Under the pieces are notes generated by a model that had not been told where the DNA came from, did not search any database, and saw only the letters and a list, made by a program, of their open reading frames with translations. From the NCBI RefSeq assembly GCF_008274825.1, contig NZ_CP030848.1, positions 310,001 to 374,000 on the forward strand: a DNA stretch of 64,000 bases. Reading direction: 5' to 3'. Shown one piece after another: positions 47,101 to 54,705 of this stretch. The stretch comes from Sphingobacterium hotanense. Lineage in GTDB: Bacteria > Bacteroidota > Bacteroidia > Sphingobacteriales > Sphingobacteriaceae. The position numbers and the translations under genes were made by a program. The first letter of the stretch is position 1; each line of letters begins with the position of its first letter.

Positions 47101-47391
47101 TAAATTGGGAAACATAAAATGTCCGTTGCGATCTGTTTGGGTTCCGACTGAAGTACCCCTAATTGTAACTGTCGCTCCTTCAATGGGCTTTCCATCTTTG
47201 TCCTTCACAATACCCTGTGCTGTTTGTAGGCTGATTAAACGAATGCTTGAGTGTGCGTAAAGGACGCTCGGAGGGATTCCCAGAAATACTAAAGGAAATG
47301 ATAGCAGGACAAGCCGCTGTCGTGTTGCGATTTTTAATGTTCTAAATCCTCTGTAGAAATAGGATTTAGAGCATGCTGGTTTGTTGCTCAT
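44167..47391 (-). CDS. SusC-family TonB-dependent transporter of the heparinase locus
   Basis: 1074 residues. The N-terminal export signal is long (hydrophobic stretch about 28-45, with ATRQRLVLLSFPLVFLGI before it). A carboxypeptidase-regulatory-like domain (about 58-130, GIVKDKDGKPIEGATVTIRG) precedes ALEEVVVVAFGTQKKTDMVG, the plug (FFIRGVTSFGTGKVDPLILI, DATSTALYGARGANGVIFVT) and the barrel ending VVNFGINLSF. No STN domain is present, so control is not by FecR-type signalling. Two palindromic operator candidates lie upstream, the nearer only 30 nt before the start codon. The protein would import oligosaccharides captured by its SusD partner. Confidence 0.94.
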   Translation of the reverse strand: MSNKPACSKSYFYRGFRTLKIATRQRLVLLSFPLVFLGIPPSVLYAHSSIRLISLQTAQGIVKDKDGKPIEGATVTIRGTSVGTQTDRNGHFMFPNLEKGSVLVFSFTGYLTQEVTLQNQKSIDIVLVEDPEALEEVVVVAFGTQKKTDMVGSVTQIKPNNLRVPSSNLTTALAGQAAGIIAFQRSGEPGMDNADFFIRGVTSFGTGKVDPLILIDGVELSVTELARLRPDDIESFSIMKDATSTALYGARGANGVIFVTTKQGKEGKANISLRAEGSVSAPTSNVELADPVTYMELYNNALVSRDPFAEPLYTQEKIESTREGLHPIIFPAVDWRSALFKDQTFNHRYNLNVTGGGKVARYYVAGSFAQDNGMLRVDGKNNFNNNVDLKSYTLRANVNIDLTKSTELIVRLNGNFDNYTGPIEGGGAMYNKVVRANPVDFVPFYPVDDLHSHIEHIMFGGLRERAFLNPYADMVKGYKDYDRSLMMAQMEIKQNLSFLTEGLRFRSMFNTNRISRYDIERAYKPFFYELAYYDRRTLDYVVSITNENSGEEFLSFGLDNELRAQNSVFYMENAIDYSRTFNEKHSISALLVNILRSSTNAVAGSLQLSLPSRNFGLSGRTTYSYDNRYYAEVNFGYNGSERFHESHRYGFFPSFGLAWSISNEKFWEPLKGKINNLRLRGTYGLVGNDAIGSATDRFFYLSNVVMNDAAKGFTFGREYGTTQPGINVTRYSNPDITWETSYKTNLALELGLFNKVNIQADFFKEERKDILMNRSAIPTTMGLSAAVRANVGRASGQGMDISVDYSENFSNGFWMQLRGNFTYAKSKYLAYEEPIYEKEWWKSRLGYSIHQPWGYIAERLFVDDSEVANSPSQQFGSTNVAGDIKYKDVNGDGLITTLDQVPIGFPTIPEIIYGGGFSIGYKNFDISAFFQGSARSSFWTGGVVDGVTGPANVQPFVGGKQILKAFSDSHFSMENQDLYALWPRLSTQNQANNTQLSTWWLNNGAFLRLKQAEIGYSLPDRLAKRLYTDKLRIYASGTNLFLISGFKLWDIEMGGNGLGYPLQRVVNFGINLSF

Positions 47392-47420
47392 AATTTGTAT
47401 AAATTGGTTATTAATATTTT

Positions 47421-47436
47421 CCGGTTACGTAACCGA
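47421..47436. promoter_or_regulatory. Palindromic operator candidate 1 of the heparinase locus
   Basis: CCGGTTACGTAACCGA: the inner 14 bases CGGTTACGTAACCG are a perfect palindrome with a CG centre, the form used by LacI-type repressors. It lies 30 nt upstream of the susC ATG, so a bound protein would block transcription start or early elongation. Confidence 0.65.
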
Positions 47437-47580
47437 AGTGTTTTTGAAGTTGATTCTGTTCAGGTAAACCCCGCCAACCTATTCCCGAAAGTGGATTAAC
47501 AGCTCGTATATCTGGAGCCTCACACGTAAGACGGCTGTGGCAATGTCTATAGAAAATTTATCAACTTGGTTTAAGCTATT

Positions 47581-47596
47581 CCGGTTACGTCACCGG
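47581..47596. promoter_or_regulatory. Palindromic operator candidate 2 of the heparinase locus
   Basis: CCGGTTACGTCACCGG is identical to operator 1 over its first ten bases and palindromic except for one position pair. The start is exactly 160 bp from operator 1. Two copies at this distance suggest DNA looping or cooperative binding by one regulator. Confidence 0.65.
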
Positions 47597-48339
47597 TTGG
47601 TTATTAGTAAAATGCCACATTCGAAGATAGGAAGCATTTTAGTAACTAACAATTTTTTTTATAATTCTTTTGGTTTGTGACGCATAAAAGGTCCAACTTT
47701 TAAGCTATAGGACGGTTGATCCCTTCGATATTTCAATTATTGTTGGAGCGGTAGAATGAGCTCTCGTCTGGGAAATCGAGCTTTCAACCACCGCGTATTA
47801 AGATTTACGTCAATGTTACATTCAGCGGGGTAATTCGCGATAACGCCTAGAGCAGGATAATAAAAACCAGCCGGCGCGAAGGGGAAATTTTGCAGCAGGG
47901 CAGTTCTCCAAACCGATGATAGGATTGCTAGGATGGTTGCATTTTTGGTGCGTTAGACGCCCCTTAGCGTGTTTTATCGATCCGGGGAGCCTAGCATTAT
48001 TCAACAAATCTACGAGCAGGGGACAGGCCTAAAAAGAGCATCATGCTGATAGATTAGTTGAAATAAAAAGAAAAAAATGTTGTATAATCAAAAGTTTTAG
48101 TTATCATTGTGAATAATCAGGCTCTGCCAATGCTTTTCTGAATGCGATCAGTTTACTTTTCCCTTTTAGTTTCGCGATTTTCAGCTGCTAAGTTTGTTTC
48201 AATCTAAAAGATGTAGCACCGATCCAAATTATTCGGATTCACTGATTCGCTCCCCTTTCTTTTTAAACAAGTCGATTAATTTTGTTACCGTTGATTCACG
48301 GTAGTCAAGCATGATTTTTTTTATTTTAAACACAATACA
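47597..48339. other. Intergenic region with one minus-strand coding remnant
   Basis: The minus-strand frame 47737-47952 is open for 71 codons, without a start codon, and reads like the end of a real protein (LLQNFPFAPAGFYYPALGVI and TRWLKARFPRRELILPLQQ before the stop). It is probably the 3' remnant of a decayed gene of unknown family. A 27-codon minus-strand ORF (48229-48312, MLDYRESTVTKLIDLFKKKG) lies divergent to the cold shock gene, but there is little evidence that it is expressed. No regulator gene for the palindromes is present. Confidence 0.4.
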
Positions 48340-48531
48340 ATGGCACAAGGAAAAGTTAAGTTCTTTAACAACACGAAAGGTTTTGGATTTATTAGCCCAG
48401 AAGACGGTAGTCAGGAAATTTTCGTACACTCGACCGGACTAAGAGACGATATTAGAGAAAACGATTTGGTTACATACGACGTGGAAAGAGGGCAAAAAGG
48501 GCTCAATGCAGTTAACGTCCGTATCGCATAG
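48340..48531 (+). CDS. Cold shock domain protein (CspA family)
   Basis: 63 residues, a single cold shock domain. RNP1 is KGFGFISPE (13-21) and RNP2 is EIFVHST (26-32), with the starting GKVKFFNNTKGFG typical of the family. The protein is a five-strand OB fold that binds single-stranded nucleic acid and acts as an RNA chaperone. A terminator-like hairpin follows 25 nt after the stop, so it is monocistronic. The next genes on the strand are a desaturase and a DEAD-box helicase, both classic cold-response functions. Confidence 0.95.
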   Translation: MAQGKVKFFNNTKGFGFISPEDGSQEIFVHSTGLRDDIRENDLVTYDVERGQKGLNAVNVRIA

Positions 48532-48556
48532 GAAACTCCATCTTGCGATGTTAGGG

Positions 48557-48596
48557 CTGCGGCATTAGCAATATTGCTTCTGCTGCAGTCTTATTT
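48557..48596 (+). terminator. Terminator of the cold shock gene
   Basis: An imperfect long hairpin from CTGC (48557) to GCAG (48587) has the perfect core AGCAATATTGCT and is followed by TCTTATTT. The centre is self-complementary, so the apical loop would open a few pairs. Confidence 0.6.
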
Positions 48597-48886
48597 GATA
48601 ACGTTACGAAACTATTGAACCGATCCTGAACGATCAATTATACCTTTAATCATCTTTACCATCCCATTTCCCAGTTTTTTCCGCGCATCTAAATTAACGA
48701 GCAATTTTTGTTCGTTAGGATTTATCCGTGCCTACTCCACTTGCCGTTCGTGTTTTTATCGTTTTGGAATACAAAATGTGTAGTCAATTGATACTTAACA
48801 AGCCTATTGTGGCGAGCGCAGCAACCCATGCTCCAGTGAGCGTCCCTGTCGCCCCATCTTCGATCTCAGCTTAATACCACTCTTGA
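48597..48886. other. Leader/intergenic region upstream of the desaturase
   Basis: About 290 bases without a gene. One hairpin is visible, TAACGAGCAA (48697-48706) pairing imperfectly with TTGTTCGTTA (48710-48719). It could be a leader structure of the desaturase transcript. No consensus promoter was recognised with confidence. Confidence 0.35.
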
Positions 48887-49972
48887 ATGAAATCAACCCT
48901 CAATAAACCTTCCGTTAAATTTTGTAAAGACAGTTCTTCGTTTTCGCAGACTTTGAAAGCTAGGATACACCGTTATTTTACGGATCACCATAAGAAAAAA
49001 ACGGGCAACCGCCGCCTCTTCTTAAAGGCCGCTATCTTACTGATCACGCTAATCGGCCTATATGCGCTACTGCTGTTCAACATTGCTCATTGGTCACTCC
49101 AACTGCTATTGTGCATGCTCTTGGGGCTAAATCTCGCGGCTATCGGATTCAACATCATGCACGACGCCGGTCATGATACATTTAGTAGTAATAAAAAGCT
49201 GAATACCTTGCTTTCCTATTCACTGAATCTACTTGGTGGAAATATCTACTTTTGGAAATTAAAACACAACATTGCCCACCACACCTATACGAATATCGAT
49301 GGAGAGGACCATGATATAGAGATCAAGTTCATGCGAATCCATCCCGACCAGCCCCTCAAAAAGCATCATCGATACCAGAGATGGTATTTCCCATTATTGT
49401 ATAGTATTTCTTATTTGGCATGGATCTTTTATCAGGATTATGAAAAATATTTCAGGCAACGAATGGGAGTGAGCGCCAATAAATTTGACTTTCCCCTGAA
49501 AGAAAAACGTATTTTCTGGTTAAGCAAGGGTATTCATTTCTTCCTTTTCTTAATCGTTCCTTGTTGCCTTTTAGGTATAATTCCCACGCTGATTGGGTTG
49601 ATTGTAGCAGGTATGGCCTGCGGAATCAGTCTTGCCACGATATTTCAGTTGGCTCACGTAGTGACGGAAACCGAGTTTAAGACCTTGACGACTAGGAGGG
49701 TGCCGGAAGACTGGATGGTTCATCAGATTCAATCCACTGCTAACTTTGCTACTGACAATAAATACTTAACGTGGTTGCTCGGAGGATTGAACTTTCAAGT
49801 CGAGCATCACCTTTTTCCAAAAGTGAGTCATACCCATTATCCGGCGATCAATCGCATCGTTATAGCAACCTGTCAAGAATTCAATATTCCATATACCGAA
49901 TTTAAAACGCTGCGCGGGGCCTTTGCATCTCATTTAGAAACTTTGAGAAGGATGTCGCATGTGGACAGCTAA
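48887..49972 (+). CDS. Membrane fatty acid desaturase (acyl-lipid/acyl-CoA type)
   Basis: 361 residues. The three histidine boxes of di-iron desaturases are present: HDAGH (92-96), HNIAHH (127-132) and QVEHH (about 309-313, in FQVEHHLFPKVSHTHYP). The first residue of the last box is Gln, as in front-end and many bacterial acyl-lipid desaturases. Two pairs of transmembrane helices flank the boxes (about 46-66, 70-90, 215-235, 238-258). There is no fused cytochrome b5 domain. The enzyme introduces a double bond into membrane acyl chains, increasing fluidity. Position between cspA and a DEAD-box helicase gene suggests a cold-adaptation role. Confidence 0.92.
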   Translation: MKSTLNKPSVKFCKDSSSFSQTLKARIHRYFTDHHKKKTGNRRLFLKAAILLITLIGLYALLLFNIAHWSLQLLLCMLLGLNLAAIGFNIMHDAGHDTFSSNKKLNTLLSYSLNLLGGNIYFWKLKHNIAHHTYTNIDGEDHDIEIKFMRIHPDQPLKKHHRYQRWYFPLLYSISYLAWIFYQDYEKYFRQRMGVSANKFDFPLKEKRIFWLSKGIHFFLFLIVPCCLLGIIPTLIGLIVAGMACGISLATIFQLAHVVTETEFKTLTTRRVPEDWMVHQIQSTANFATDNKYLTWLLGGLNFQVEHHLFPKVSHTHYPAINRIVIATCQEFNIPYTEFKTLRGAFASHLETLRRMSHVDS

Positions 49973-50189
49973 AGCTCTGCCCGTACGCTCGAAAGAATCG
50001 GTTCATGAACAAAACAGTAGGGCTGGTATTCACCCAAAGAGGGAAAGCATATCTTTTCCAGTCGCTCGGGACAGATGTCTTAGTGATTCTAGAAACAGTG
50101 TAGAACAAAAGCAAACGCTAGCGACGGAGCCTTGCCTAAGCCACAACTCAAATTGATCCCAATAGCGACCTAACTAAAAAAATATTTTA

Positions 50190-51296
50190 ATGACGTTTAA
50201 AAACATGGGAATCATAGCGCCCTTATTGAAAGCTATTCAGAAGACAGGCTATCAGGAACCTACGGAAATTCAGAGTCGGGCAGTTCCGCTGATATTGAAA
50301 GGACACGATATCATTGCCTGCGCCCAGACCGGTACGGGTAAAACGGCCGCATTCGCACTTCCTATATTGCAGCTTTTGCATACTGCAAAAGTCGATCGCA
50401 GCCATCCTAGAGCGCTGGTCATTGTTCCTACGCGCGAACTTGCTGTGCAAGTCTCAGAAAGTCTATCAAGCTTCGCCAATGCCCTGGCGTTGCGACATGT
50501 GGTGCTCTTTGGCGGTGTATCTCAGCAGCAACAGGTTGCCAAGTTGAAAGAAGGAGTCGATCTAATCGTAGCGACTCCTGGAAGACTGCTCGATTTGCAC
50601 GCTCAAGCGCATCTAAATATTTCAAAGGTTGCTTGCTTAGTCTTGGATGAGGCAGATAATATGCTCGATATGGGATTTCTGCATGATATTAAAAAAATAA
50701 TGTCCGCTCTTGCGAAAAAGCGTCAGACGCTATTGTTTTCAGCGACGATGCCCCTTGGAATTCGCAAACTGGCCAAAGAGATGATGCAGCATCCAAAGGA
50801 AGTTGCTATTTCCCCTGTTTCCTCAACTGTACCCACAATAAACCAGTCGGTCTACCTAGTGGATAAAACGGAGAAATTATCGCTACTTAAGCAATTTCTC
50901 TCTGGAAGGGCCGGGCAGCAAACACTTGTGTTTCTGCGTACAAAACATGGTGCTGATCGCTTGTCAAAGAATTTGTCGAAGTACGGCATCACTGCGGCCT
51001 GTATTCACGGAAACAAAACGCAGAGCGCTCGTCAGAAATCGTTAAATTCCTTTAAAGAAGGTAAAGTAGATGTGATGTTGGCGACAGATATAGCAGCAAG
51101 AGGGATCGATATCAAGGAACTTCCCATGGTTATCAATTACGATTTACCGGAAGACGCCGAAACGTACGTGCACCGCATAGGTAGAACAGGCCGAGCGGGA
51201 AAGACAGGAGAGGCGGTCTCTTTTTGTAGCAATGAGGAAAAGTCATTGTTACTGAAGATTCAAAAGCTGATCGGACGTCAACTGACCTGCAAATAA
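50190..51296 (+). CDS. DEAD-box ATP-dependent RNA helicase (RhlE-like, core only)
   Basis: 368 residues, almost exactly the two RecA-like domains with no C-terminal RNA-binding tail. Q motif YQEPTEIQ is at 21-28, motif I AQTGTGKT at 45-52, motif Ia PTRELA at 80-85, motif II DEAD at 153-156, motif III SAT near 184, and motif VI HRIGRTGRAG at about 331. Such helicases remodel structured RNA, ribosome precursors and mRNA, and are often needed at low temperature. It is separated from the desaturase gene by about 217 bases with no gene. The region after it contains the dead GH3 gene. Confidence 0.94.
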   Translation: MTFKNMGIIAPLLKAIQKTGYQEPTEIQSRAVPLILKGHDIIACAQTGTGKTAAFALPILQLLHTAKVDRSHPRALVIVPTRELAVQVSESLSSFANALALRHVVLFGGVSQQQQVAKLKEGVDLIVATPGRLLDLHAQAHLNISKVACLVLDEADNMLDMGFLHDIKKIMSALAKKRQTLLFSATMPLGIRKLAKEMMQHPKEVAISPVSSTVPTINQSVYLVDKTEKLSLLKQFLSGRAGQQTLVFLRTKHGADRLSKNLSKYGITAACIHGNKTQSARQKSLNSFKEGKVDVMLATDIAARGIDIKELPMVINYDLPEDAETYVHRIGRTGRAGKTGEAVSFCSNEEKSLLLKIQKLIGRQLTCK

Positions 51297-51671
51297 AGCA
51301 CTCCAATCTTATTCGCAGACATATTTTGAACGCTTCTCTCTACTGGACCGAAATTCGGTAGGCAGACCGTTCCTTGCCTGTTTAGCTTCAAAAGTAATAT
51401 AGGTGAAAATGATCACATCCGATATCGAAAATAGGCAGTTTCTCTGCGACATGATGAAAATTTTGTTATATTAACAACATAATCGGGAGAGCCACGAGCC
51501 CCCCCTTTTTAAGCAAACCTTTAACCATACGTCTAGGTAAATCTCTGTTATTAATGGGCTTAGCCTCCGTTCTTAGATTGCTGCCATTTTGATAGGTTGC
51601 CTCCTCCCTTTCCTAGGCTTCGGACACCAGCAGTAGTCACCAGAAAAACTAGGCAAGGTCATCAACATCAA
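51297..51671. other. Spacer before the GH3 remnant
   Basis: About 375 bases with no recognisable gene. A protein-like frame begins within the last part (around 51597) and runs into the GH3 remnant, but its first residues do not match the family, so the original gene start is lost or unrecognisable. Confidence 0.35.
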
Positions 51672-52750
51672 ATGACTGACACGGTGTGTTTCGAGTTAGA
51701 AATCAGTCTGGTAGACGATATGCCGACGTTGAGAATTCCCACGGAGCCTGGGATTCATGATGACATCTCGATGAGCGCCGCTTGAAGAAGTGCCAAGGTC
51801 GATCTCCCGAACAACCAAAGTATCTATGCTAGCAGGAGTGTCACAAACCCAAGTTACCTGCCGGTCAATCCTGAGGCTACCGCAATGCCTTCATCGATTC
51901 TCGTCATCTCTAAATTCGATCCGCACCAAAAGTATTTCGCGGGTCGTGCCATAGGAAAGGAGGCTCGAATGCGCGGATTCAACGTGCTTCTAGCGGTTGG
52001 TATCAACTTGATTTGTGACTCGAGTAACGGACACAACTATGAGTAATACTCGGATAATCCAACCCATTCTGGCTTCTTCGGAGGAGCTGCTGTACATAGT
52101 ATTCAGTGCAACAGGTTATCTCATCGCTCAAACGTTACTCATTGAATACAAATGAAACCAACAGACATTGGCTTAACGCGGTGATCGAACCGGAGGCTTA
52201 TATGAAGTCTGACCTTTGGGCTTTGAAGGTCGGGCATGAAGAGTCAAATTCTGGGAGTATTATTGGGGCTTCAATAAAATCGATGAGGAATAAGCCAGTA
52301 GTAATACCTACTTACTCCAGAACTTGCTTCGTGGTCAATTGGTCGCTGGTACTGGAAACATGATAAGAAATTAACATATCCCTTCGGATTCGGTTTGAGT
52401 TACACTAACTTTGCCTTGAGTGAGCTGAAGCTAACGTACGGAAAAGGCTCATTACATCGTTTAACGTTTCCAACACTTAAAATCGTAAAGTAATGCCGCC
52501 TTGCGTTCTGGCTGAGGGTAAATCGCCCAATAAAAGATTAGTAGGATTCCAACGCGTAGAGCTCGAGGCGGGGGCAACAAAACAGAATTTCTTGGAAATT
52601 GACCAAAGGCTGCTAGCAGGTTATCATTGGGATAAATAGGGCCGGCAAATCAACCCTGGAAATATGACTTTCCTCCTTGAGAACGATTCCCAATGCATGT
52701 TCGATCAGGAGTGGATACATTTCCAGAAACTTTTTTTAAATAATCTATAG
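51672..52750 (+). pseudogene. Destroyed GH3-family beta-glucosidase gene
   Basis: Consecutive blocks of a GH3 enzyme are recognisable in three frames and in the correct order. First is LRIPTEPG, then (after a stop at 51783) MPSSILVISKFDPHQKYFAG with AIGKEARMRGFNVLLAVGIN and NGHNYE, then after another stop HSGFFGGAAVHSIQ. After a shift come QQVISSLKRYSLNTNETNRH and WLNAVIEPEAYMKSDLWALK, then ASSNTYLLQNLLRGQL in another frame. The text then jumps directly to LTYPFGFGLSYTNFALSEL, the start of the C-terminal part, and ends with RLVGFQRVELEAGATKQ and LAGYHWDK of the fibronectin-like domain. The nucleophile region (SDW) and most of the second sugar domain are deleted. With at least three stops, two shifts and a large deletion, the gene cannot make an active enzyme. 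Confidence 0.87.
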
Positions 52751-53392
52751 TTCAAAACAGCCTGCTCTAAGCGTTGCACCACAATGGGTTGGCTATTTTT
52801 TTAACGAGTTAATCGTTTCCCGGATAGCAAAGCCCCTCGCACTGGAAACAAACACCCGATGGATAGGGGAGCTTTGAGTCGCTCGTGTGATCGAAATCAA
52901 TGCTTTTCTTCGATCTCTTTTAAAAATTTATGACAAGATGCTTGACGCTTTATCAGGCATGCTCGTCGTGGAAACTTTTTCATCACTTCGGGTGGATATT
53001 TTTTCTTGTAGAAATGGACGATTGCGCTGGCTAGCAACTGGAATCTCGCACCCTCGCCCAAGGTCTATTTGCTATATTGCTCGGATCGATCGGTCGGAGT
53101 TCAACTGTTATTTTGCTGATCTCGATTTTTGGCTTAACCTGTTCAATGTCTACGTACGTATACGCCTGCGGAACATGTTATTATTTTTTCTCCGCAGCTC
53201 TCACAGCAACCCATCTATCCGACTGAGATGCCATTTACTTGCAGTTGATACCGGTGGCCGTATTGCTGTTATGGTAAATGCATATTTGAATACGCTTAGC
53301 TACCAGGTCAGTTCGATAACTCCACAAATCTGATAAGGCCCAGTATAAAAGCGCACTCGTTCTACTATGAAGTATGTGTCAAAACAGTAAAA
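52751..53392. other. Region of decayed sequence after the GH3 remnant
   Basis: A 148-codon plus-strand frame (52887-53333, starting GTG) has an odd composition and no recognisable domain. A minus-strand frame of 56 codons (about 52890-53060) looks more like protein (QLLASAIVHFYKKKYPPEVM, KFLKEIEEKH) but has no start. Both overlap, so at most one can be a relic of a gene. I make no functional call. Confidence 0.3.
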
Positions 53393-54613
53393 TCAAGGGA
53401 TGATATGGCCTATCTCTAGGCGAAACTTCATTTTATGATCTAAAGGTACGCTCGGGCTTTCTAGTTGCTGTTCCAATCGGTCTGGGTATAAGATACCATA
53501 GAGGTGGTCAACTTCATGTTGAAAAATAACAGCAGTAAATCCTTCAATATTTTCTTCAACAACATTGCCCTTCCTATCCACATATTGTAAACGAATGGCA
53601 TAGCTACGTTGAACATCCTCTTTGCGATCCGGAATAGAGAGGCAGCCCTCAGCACCGATGCGGATCAGTTTCGAACGCCAGATAATCTTTGGATTGATAT
53701 AAAACTCAAAAGGTTCATCGGCTTTATCGAAGCGCTGCACCCAAATAACGTTCTTATTGATTCCTACCTGTGGACCAGCGATTCCCACCCCTCTATGCCG
53801 CGCATCTTGCACCGTTTTAAACATTCGTGAAGCCAATTTATCGACGAGAGGATCATCAAATTTCAAATCTTCCGATGGTTTTCTCAATACCGCCAATTCC
53901 TTCTCGTCGGTAATCAGATAAACATGCATGAGCGTAGTATCATCAGCAGAATTGATGATCTTTCGCTCCGTGTCGTTAAAGTTTTTTGCCGCTGATATAT
54001 TCACTTTTCGCTCGTTTTTAGGACCTTTGTATTTTTTCTCGCCAGCTTCGATAGCCAAGGATAAGATATTATCCTTAGGTGGCTGTGGGCATCTATAACC
54101 ATTACTATATGCGCAATACGGATTATAGGCCTTGTTGAAATCTATTGTTAATTCGTTATTTTTAATCTCTTTGATACTTAAATCCAAGTATCGGCCTCCT
54201 TCATAGCTGCTAACACCATTCGTGTTGTCCATAAAAGGAACAAATAAATGATCCCTGTAAGCTTCGGTCTGAAATAATGCAACACTTTGATAGGCAGTTA
54301 GTGTATGTTTTGCTCCTGATAAATCAAAATGTAATAAAGCATAGCGCTTATACTCATTCGATGTGCCGTCATAGGTTGGCATTCGGAATGTCGGTTCATC
54401 GGGCAGTAATTCAACCTTTGCCTTAACAAGGTACTGTTGGTTCGCAGGGAAGTAATCTAAATAAGATAGCTGATCTGCTTTCAACGGTCCATATTCATTT
54501 TTTAAATAGGCTGCGTCTTTTTCCTTCCTATATGTTGCTATTTCTTGCGCATGATTTTGTGCAAAAATTAACGAAGGAACGAAGATGAGTAGCAGGAAAA
54601 CGATTCTTTGCAT
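53393..54613 (-). CDS. Exported fusion of a DUF1684 domain and a peptide deformylase domain
   Basis: 406 residues. A Sec signal peptide (1-18, LIFVPSLIFAQ) precedes a DUF1684 domain (about 22-195) with its signatures YEGGRYLDL (137-145), DFNKAYNPYCAY (158-169) and CPQPP (175-179). A peptide deformylase domain follows (about 225-400). Its metal motifs are complete: motif 1 GVGIAGPQ (275-282, Gly where most have Ala), motif 2 EGCLS (322-326) supplying the Cys ligand, and motif 3 HEVDH (366-370) supplying two His and the catalytic Glu. Deformylases normally act on nascent chains in the cytosol, so a signal peptide and an N-terminal partner domain are unusual. It is divergent from ruvX with 80-92 bases between. 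The substrate is unknown. Confidence 0.88.
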   Translation of the reverse strand: MQRIVFLLLIFVPSLIFAQNHAQEIATYRKEKDAAYLKNEYGPLKADQLSYLDYFPANQQYLVKAKVELLPDEPTFRMPTYDGTSNEYKRYALLHFDLSGAKHTLTAYQSVALFQTEAYRDHLFVPFMDNTNGVSSYEGGRYLDLSIKEIKNNELTIDFNKAYNPYCAYSNGYRCPQPPKDNILSLAIEAGEKKYKGPKNERKVNISAAKNFNDTERKIINSADDTTLMHVYLITDEKELAVLRKPSEDLKFDDPLVDKLASRMFKTVQDARHRGVGIAGPQVGINKNVIWVQRFDKADEPFEFYINPKIIWRSKLIRIGAEGCLSIPDRKEDVQRSYAIRLQYVDRKGNVVEENIEGFTAVIFQHEVDHLYGILYPDRLEQQLESPSVPLDHKMKFRLEIGHIIP

Positions 54614-54633
54614 AGCTTATTATTTATCTCTAT

Positions 54634-54641
54634 CAAAAGTA
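54634..54641 (-). promoter_or_regulatory. -7 promoter element of the deformylase-fusion gene
   Basis: TACTTTTG on the minus strand matches the TAnnTTTG consensus and is 20 nt upstream of the ATG at 54613. Confidence 0.5.
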
Positions 54642-54688
54642 TAGATTTTTAAGAAACATTGAATAAGAATACTTACAAACTTTAATCG

Positions 54689-54696
54689 TACTTTTG
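54689..54696 (+). promoter_or_regulatory. -7 promoter element of ruvX
   Basis: TACTTTTG on the plus strand, identical to the element facing the other way. It is only 9 nt before the preferred ruvX ATG at 54706, so the transcript would be nearly leaderless, or the ATG at 54712 is used. Confidence 0.45.
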
Positions 54697-54705
54697 TGGA
54701 AAACA

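Noticed and set aside
47822-48007. 61-codon minus-strand frame
   Set aside because: Another frame of the same strand (47737-47952) reads much more like protein, so this one is likely its shadow.
52887-53333. 148-codon frame starting with GTG
   Set aside because: Composition is unlike the other proteins (many Arg, Leu and Ser, few acidic residues) and no motif is visible. A protein-like minus-strand stretch overlaps it, so it is not called as a gene.
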